From Allium sativum (Eukaryota > Streptophyta > Magnoliopsida > Asparagales > Amaryllidaceae): a stretch of DNA of 64,000 nt. Position numbers and translations under genes: made by a program. The DNA is taken from positions 319,525,456 through 319,589,455 of the forward strand of contig CM060922.1 of assembly GCA_030737875.1 (NCBI GenBank). Reading direction: 5' to 3'. Positions 59,816 to 64,000 of the stretch are shown one piece after another. The notes beneath the pieces were generated by a model. The model did no database searches, was not told the origin of the DNA, and was given only the letters and a program-made list of their open reading frames with translations. Numbering within the stretch: the first letter of the stretch is position 1; each line of letters starts with the position of its first letter.

Positions 59816-60822
59816 TCAAAGAAGCTCTAAAACAGGTAAGCGCCTATGCTCCGCCATCTTCACAAATGTCACTCGAAAAGCTGGATCCTTAAAAGCTTTT
59901 ACTGCTTTGACATAAACTTCGTTTGTCACCTCGGTCATGCTATTCAATATGTCTAAACAAGCCATATGTGAGTAAGGGCCCAAATCAGTGGCACTGCTCT
60001 CCGAAGTAGACGAATTTCTCTGAAGGCGTGCAAGCTTTTCTTTCAAGCATGCATTTTTCAACTCAGCTTCTTCACTACGTATGCTAATCCACTTTTCCAT
60101 AAAAGCTTCAAGTTTGTCTGTCTTGTTACTTTTCAATTTCTTATGACGACGATCGTTCGTACTCGTATCATCACTCATACGGAAGCTTGCTCCATCATCA
60201 TCTTCGGTCTCCACGTGCACGTGCACTCCTTTGGATAAGAAATTTTCTTCTAATTGTCGTTCTTCATCTGAAGTAGGAGGTTGCTGAGTAGAAGCATTTC
60301 CCAATCCACCTGTGGCGGTTGTCCCACCAAATATCTCTCCAAGAATTGCATAATGCTCACATCCTTCCTTCCTAAATTTCTTGTACTCCGTCTTGTTTTT
60401 CTATAATTGCAAAAGTAATATATTATATATTATTTAATTACAATATTTACAAGGATTATAAATTTTAGTTTAATTGTACATTTTTTCATAACGTATATTA
60501 CCGTATAGAAGTGTTGCCAAACTTCTTCTGGGGCATTGACTTGATTTGTATTAGAATCCCATGTAACTCCCGTATGTGCTAAAAGATCAGAAAATAGACG
60601 ATGCTCACAACGAAGACGATTCCATTTTCCTTTTAGCTTATCTATCCCGTAGTCTAATTGCGTTGCCTGAATCATCTGCTGATTAATTTGACCCCAAACG
60701 TCTTTTGTGAAAGTAGAACATTGTAATTTTCCCGCTTTCACATTCTCATAAAGTATATCAATGAAAATCTTCTCATTCTTTGCGGACCATGACATCGGTT
60801 CTTTTGTTTTTCCACCTCCCAT
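59816..60822 (-). CDS. MYB/SANT-like partner protein of Harbinger-2, apparently intact (2 exons, 301 aa)
   Basis: Exon 1 is 60822-60502 and exon 2 is 60400-59816. The 101-bp intron (GTAATA...AATTATAG) keeps phase, for 906 nt in total. It starts MGGGKTKEPMSWSAKNEKIF. The first 100 residues form a MYB/SANT-like DNA-binding domain (Trp in MSWS, DVWGQINQQM, LKGKWNRLRCEH, VWQHFY), followed by KNKTEYKKFRKEGCEHY and LGEIFGGTTATG. The rest has an acidic Ser/Asp stretch, basic RRHKKLKSNK, a coiled-coil segment and a helical end. Proteins of this type bind terminal sequences and help bring the PIF/Harbinger transposase to the nucleus and the DNA. That role is inferred from the family. Confidence 0.87.
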
Positions 60823-60944
60823 ATTCTATTTTTTAAGAAAAAACAACTTTATAAGTGGTTCCTCAAAATGACTCTAACACATGAATATTATTGAATATTA
60901 TTGAATTAGTTTCAACACATGAAAATAATTCTAACACATGAATA

Positions 60945-61255
60945 TTATTGAAAATTTCGGCAGCATAACGGCAGGGTAGTTAAAACCGGCACCGTCCCTA
61001 GTACGGCTCCTCGCTCTACCTTAAAGCCTCGCAGCTTTTGACAATGGGGATTTTCAATATCTAGTTCGTACGCAGACGAATTTTCCCATATACTAATCCT
61101 ATTGGGATTTCAATCACAATCAATCATTTCAAATCAACCATTCATGATATTCACCAAATTTCACATCAACTAATAATCCAAACAATATCACAGCCAATAC
61201 ATATCGTCCATGGTCTGTGGACGAGGGGAGTATATATATATATATATATATATAC
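60945..61255 (-). mobile_element. Fragment of the giant-LTR family
   Basis: gaaaatttcggcagcataac and ccatggtctgtggacga match minus-strand copy A at about 2213 and the inverse of 7050-7070 in the young LTR. Between them is the diverged block with ggcaccgtcc and tcctcgctc. A (TA) run ends it near 61250. It covers only about 300 bp of the LTR. Confidence 0.65.
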
Positions 61256-63152
61256 GTATATAACTATGATATACGTATATAACTATGACATAGTTCACGT
61301 ATATGCTAGTAAAGAAAGAATCCTATGACATAATTCTCAAATTTTAATGGCTTTAGTCTGACTTCTATTCTGTTAAAATCAAATCCTATGACTTGTTGTT
61401 ATTGATGAAGAGAATCGGCTGCTTCAAATAAGATAATCTGAAAGAATTCTGGCTACGAAATTGAGCTTGTATCATCAATGGTAAATGTATTCATACCTGG
61501 TTATCAATAGTTAAATTGACTGCTTCAGTTTTTGTTATGTAACCCTGAATGCCTGCTTCTATCTGCATTGTGTATGATAATAAAAATTATTCGAGGGCAT
61601 AAAGAAATATTATGATGCAATGAGTAAGAAAGATTCAGAACAACTTATAACGTTTGACTCTTTATTCGATATTGTAGGCAATTTAACATAAGAAGTACTT
61701 CACAGACGAATATGTTATATGCATATCATATTAAATAGCGGAGCTGCTATTTTTTTTTTGGAAAAAAAAAAAAATAAAAAATTGGATGCTTAGATTATAC
61801 AACATAAGTACTTTACATAGCATATAAGATACTAACTGACAATTCAAATCCTTCAAAATCGAATTCCAACTTGCATCAGGTCGCAATGCCTTGACCATTT
61901 AAACAACTGCTATATGCAGAGCTTTACTGTCTATGAACACGGCTTTTGCAGTTTCTTAAATTTCTTTCTTTCTTTGTGATTGCAGTTACTCTAAAATAAA
62001 AGTGAAAAAATTAAGCAAAACCAGTAAAACTGGAAATAAAAAAAACAGCAGCCAAAATACAGCTATACATGTTCCCATTTCTTGAAACTTTCTGCATCCT
62101 TTTCAAATAATTGTTCAAATAAACCAAACAATGCATGATAGAACTTCTCTCAAAATGTGCTGCCTAGCAACTGTTTATGTGAACCAAAAAGGACAGTTAG
62201 AAAGGGACAGAACAGCAAAAGATCAACGATTTTTCAGACTGAGGCAGACACAAGAATTAAACCAGTTGTTCTGAATAAAAGTGTAAACTGTGTGTAAGAA
62301 AAATGAGAAACAATAGCAGATTCCTTTTTTTTTTTTTTGTATTTATTTAAAGCAAATAGTGCTTGGACAAACATAACTTGAGACAAGAAGTTGTATGCAA
62401 CTCAATGCATCAATTCAAACGAAAACAAAACAGAAACTAAGGAAACATACACAAAAGAAAAAAAGAAACTAAGGAAAACAGATTTGAGACAGTATTTTTT
62501 TTCTGAGAAAAAAATAAGAAACAAATGCAAATGCAATTACACAAAAATACAATCAACAGTCAAAAATACAATCATCTGAATGAAATACTATGGAGCAAAA
62601 TTCCCCAAATTAAACAATAATCATCAATATAAATTTTATTATGTAATCAATACAACGGGTTTTTAAAGTGGACTACCAAAACAAGAACTCATCTAAACTG
62701 CACACAGGGAGTGATGTATTGCTGAAACGCACGATCATAATACGCACGATCATAATACGCGGTACAAGGCAACTGCAACGTAGAAAATTGAAATACGACA
62801 GATCATCACCAAACATGCAGCAGTGGTTCACTTCCAATACAAAAATATAGCAGCAAAACATGGTTTCTTCGGTCAAGAGACCAAAAACAGAGCCAAACTC
62901 TGTAGCATAAACACAGCTAGCCTCCACTTTCATTGGTTAGTGTTCATGTCATGGAGAATCTCCACCTTCATTCACCTTGCTACAGGATTTTAAGTTCATT
63001 GTAACTGGGGTTAATAGCCGAGAGAGGAGAGACGACAGTGTCATTCACAAGTTTATTAGTTGGACCAATGTATGGCACGACTATTTTTCATTCACAAGTT
63101 TTTTTTTCCTCCTTAATATAATAACAGCACAGGCTAATTCTCAACATTACAG
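61256..63152. other. Non-coding DNA upstream of the ligase exon
   Basis: AT-rich. There are runs of T and A at about 61750-61780 and 62327-62340 and a duplicated cgcacgatcataata at 62729-62758. I searched for earlier exons of a 4-coumarate:CoA ligase-like gene and saw none. Confidence 0.45.
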
Positions 63153-63298
63153 GATATTTGAACAATGATCAAGCTACTTCATCAACCATTGATGAAGATG
63201 GTTGGTTGAAAACCGGAGATATTGCATATTTTGATCAGGATGGTTATATGTACATTTTGGATCGCTTGAAAGATACCATTAAATACAATGGTTTTCAG
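63153..63298 (+). CDS. Exon of a 4-coumarate:CoA ligase-like (adenylate-forming) protein
   Basis: 146 bp between an acceptor (acattacag, AG at 63151-63152) and a donor (gttttcag then gtataa at 63299). It encodes [18 protein letters not shown], then [20 protein letters not shown] and [11 protein letters not shown]. This contains the TGD motif and the DRLKDxIKYxGFQ hinge motif of acyl-activating enzymes and is closest to the plant 4CL and 4CL-like class, which join CoA to hydroxycinnamic or fatty acids. The phase (one base brought by the previous exon, ending on a codon boundary) fits the usual exon order in that family. Only this exon is in the window. Further exons may lie beyond 64000, or this may be a captured or orphan fragment. 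Confidence 0.8.
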
Positions 63299-64000
63299 GT
63301 ATAAACTAGAATCTAACTGCAATTATGAATATGTATAAAAGAACTTGAGTCCTGCTATTTACATCCTATCAGGAAGTACAATTTATTCACTCTTCATTTT
63401 ATCCAGCATAGTTTAGTTGGATACTGCATATCACGCATACTTTATTTCATGCTATTCAATTTATCATCTCCCTTAGAAGACCCTAAACTCTACCATTAAT
63501 ACTCTTTTTCTCACAAAATTCTCTCTCCATGAATGTCTTTGCACTATCTTGTTGTCATCGCAATGCCCTCCCCCATCATTGTGCAGCTCTCACTCCATCA
63601 TTTTATTATTTTTTTTACTTCATTCGGTAATATGTTATCAATTAACAACCGAAATGTGGTCCGAAATATAGGGATTTTCATGTTATTCAAAATTCGTTTA
63701 GTTCAGTTAGTAACAATTAACCTGCTCTGAGTTCAGTAGTATGTTTTTTTTTCTTTTGGAAAGTAACAATTATGTTTATATACATAATCAATAACTAAAG
63801 AAAAATGACCCATTACAGGGTAAGACCAAAAAAATTGAAAATAAATGTGAAGCTGAACAGTATATATACAAAAGCCAAAACGTAAATCCTCAAACAGAGA
63901 TTTTTCATCATTCAGAGGACTTGATTTGTTATCTTTGGTGCGATATTCCATATGCAGTTCAGTTTATGAGTGTGTTTATTACTTAGTTAATGTAATTAAT
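63299..64000 (+). other. Intron or flanking DNA after the ligase exon
   Basis: Starts with a donor GTATAA. It is T-rich with no continuing acyl-CoA ligase coding sequence seen up to the window end, so the next exon, if any, is more than 700 bp away. Confidence 0.5.

Larger units (their letters stand above)
56990..60944. mobile_element. PIF/Harbinger element 2 with two intact genes
   Basis: The left end has a terminal-repeat-like sequence and TTA flank. It contains, both on the minus strand, a spliced DDE transposase (57787-59377) and a MYB/SANT-like protein (59816-60822). The right end is not identified: after 60822 come two copies of ctaacacatgaatattattg (60872 and 60931), then a giant-LTR fragment. 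The right limit given is where that fragment begins. Confidence 0.75.

Noticed and set aside
62670..62933. 86-codon minus-strand frame near the ligase exon
   Set aside because: Contains a simple duplicated cgcacgatcataata segment and shows no domain or splice context.

Overview
The window looks like a repeat-dense intergenic block from an AT-rich plant nuclear genome. The evidence is a Tat-lineage Ty3/gypsy element with two RNase H domains, a CACTA element with a TNP2-type transposase, two PIF/Harbinger elements with plant-type transposases, GT-AG introns, and one exon of a 4-coumarate:CoA ligase-like gene. I saw no bacterial genes, rRNA, CRISPR array or organelle genes. The species cannot be read from the sequence.

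Region 1 (1-23918) is a nest of one LTR family with unusually long LTRs. A well-preserved non-autonomous element lies at 5044-18829. Its LTRs are 6335 and 6414 bp, its internal region is only 1037 bp, it has an initiator-Met tRNA primer site and a purine tract, and it is flanked by a perfect TAATT duplication. It sits inside an older plus-strand relative (3594-5038 and 18835-23080). That relative is itself flanked by halves of a minus-strand relative (1-3612 and 23081-23918).

Region 2 (23919-45296) starts with featureless AT-rich DNA and a T-rich gene-like stretch (25096-26066). A PIF/Harbinger element (Harbinger-1, 26070-45296) follows. It carries minus-strand accessory remnants (GRF zinc finger and MYB/SANT) and a broken plus-strand transposase. 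A 13.76-kb Tat-lineage retrotransposon (29313-43073) is inserted inside it, with decayed gag-pol on the plus strand and a spliced antisense ORF on the minus strand.

Region 3 (45297-56989) resumes the gene-like DNA, then shows a probable tRNA-derived SINE. A minus-strand LTR retrotransposon with another iMet-type primer site (LTR junction at 49139) comes next. Its LTR is split by a CACTA element (50585-55698, TSD TTA) with a decayed TNP2 transposase fused by deletion to part of a second gene.

Region 4 (56990-64000) holds Harbinger-2. Its two genes both read as intact when spliced: a 429-aa DDE transposase in four exons and a 301-aa MYB/SANT-like partner in two exons. Its left terminal repeat is visible but the right one was not found. 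A fragment of the giant-LTR family (60945-61250) follows, then non-coding DNA and one isolated exon of an acyl-CoA-ligase gene (63153-63298).

Order of events inferred from nesting: the minus and plus relatives of the giant-LTR family came first, then the young giant-LTR insertion; separately, Harbinger-1 preceded the Tat insertion and the minus-strand LTR element preceded the CACTA insertion. Only the Harbinger-2 genes look potentially functional.
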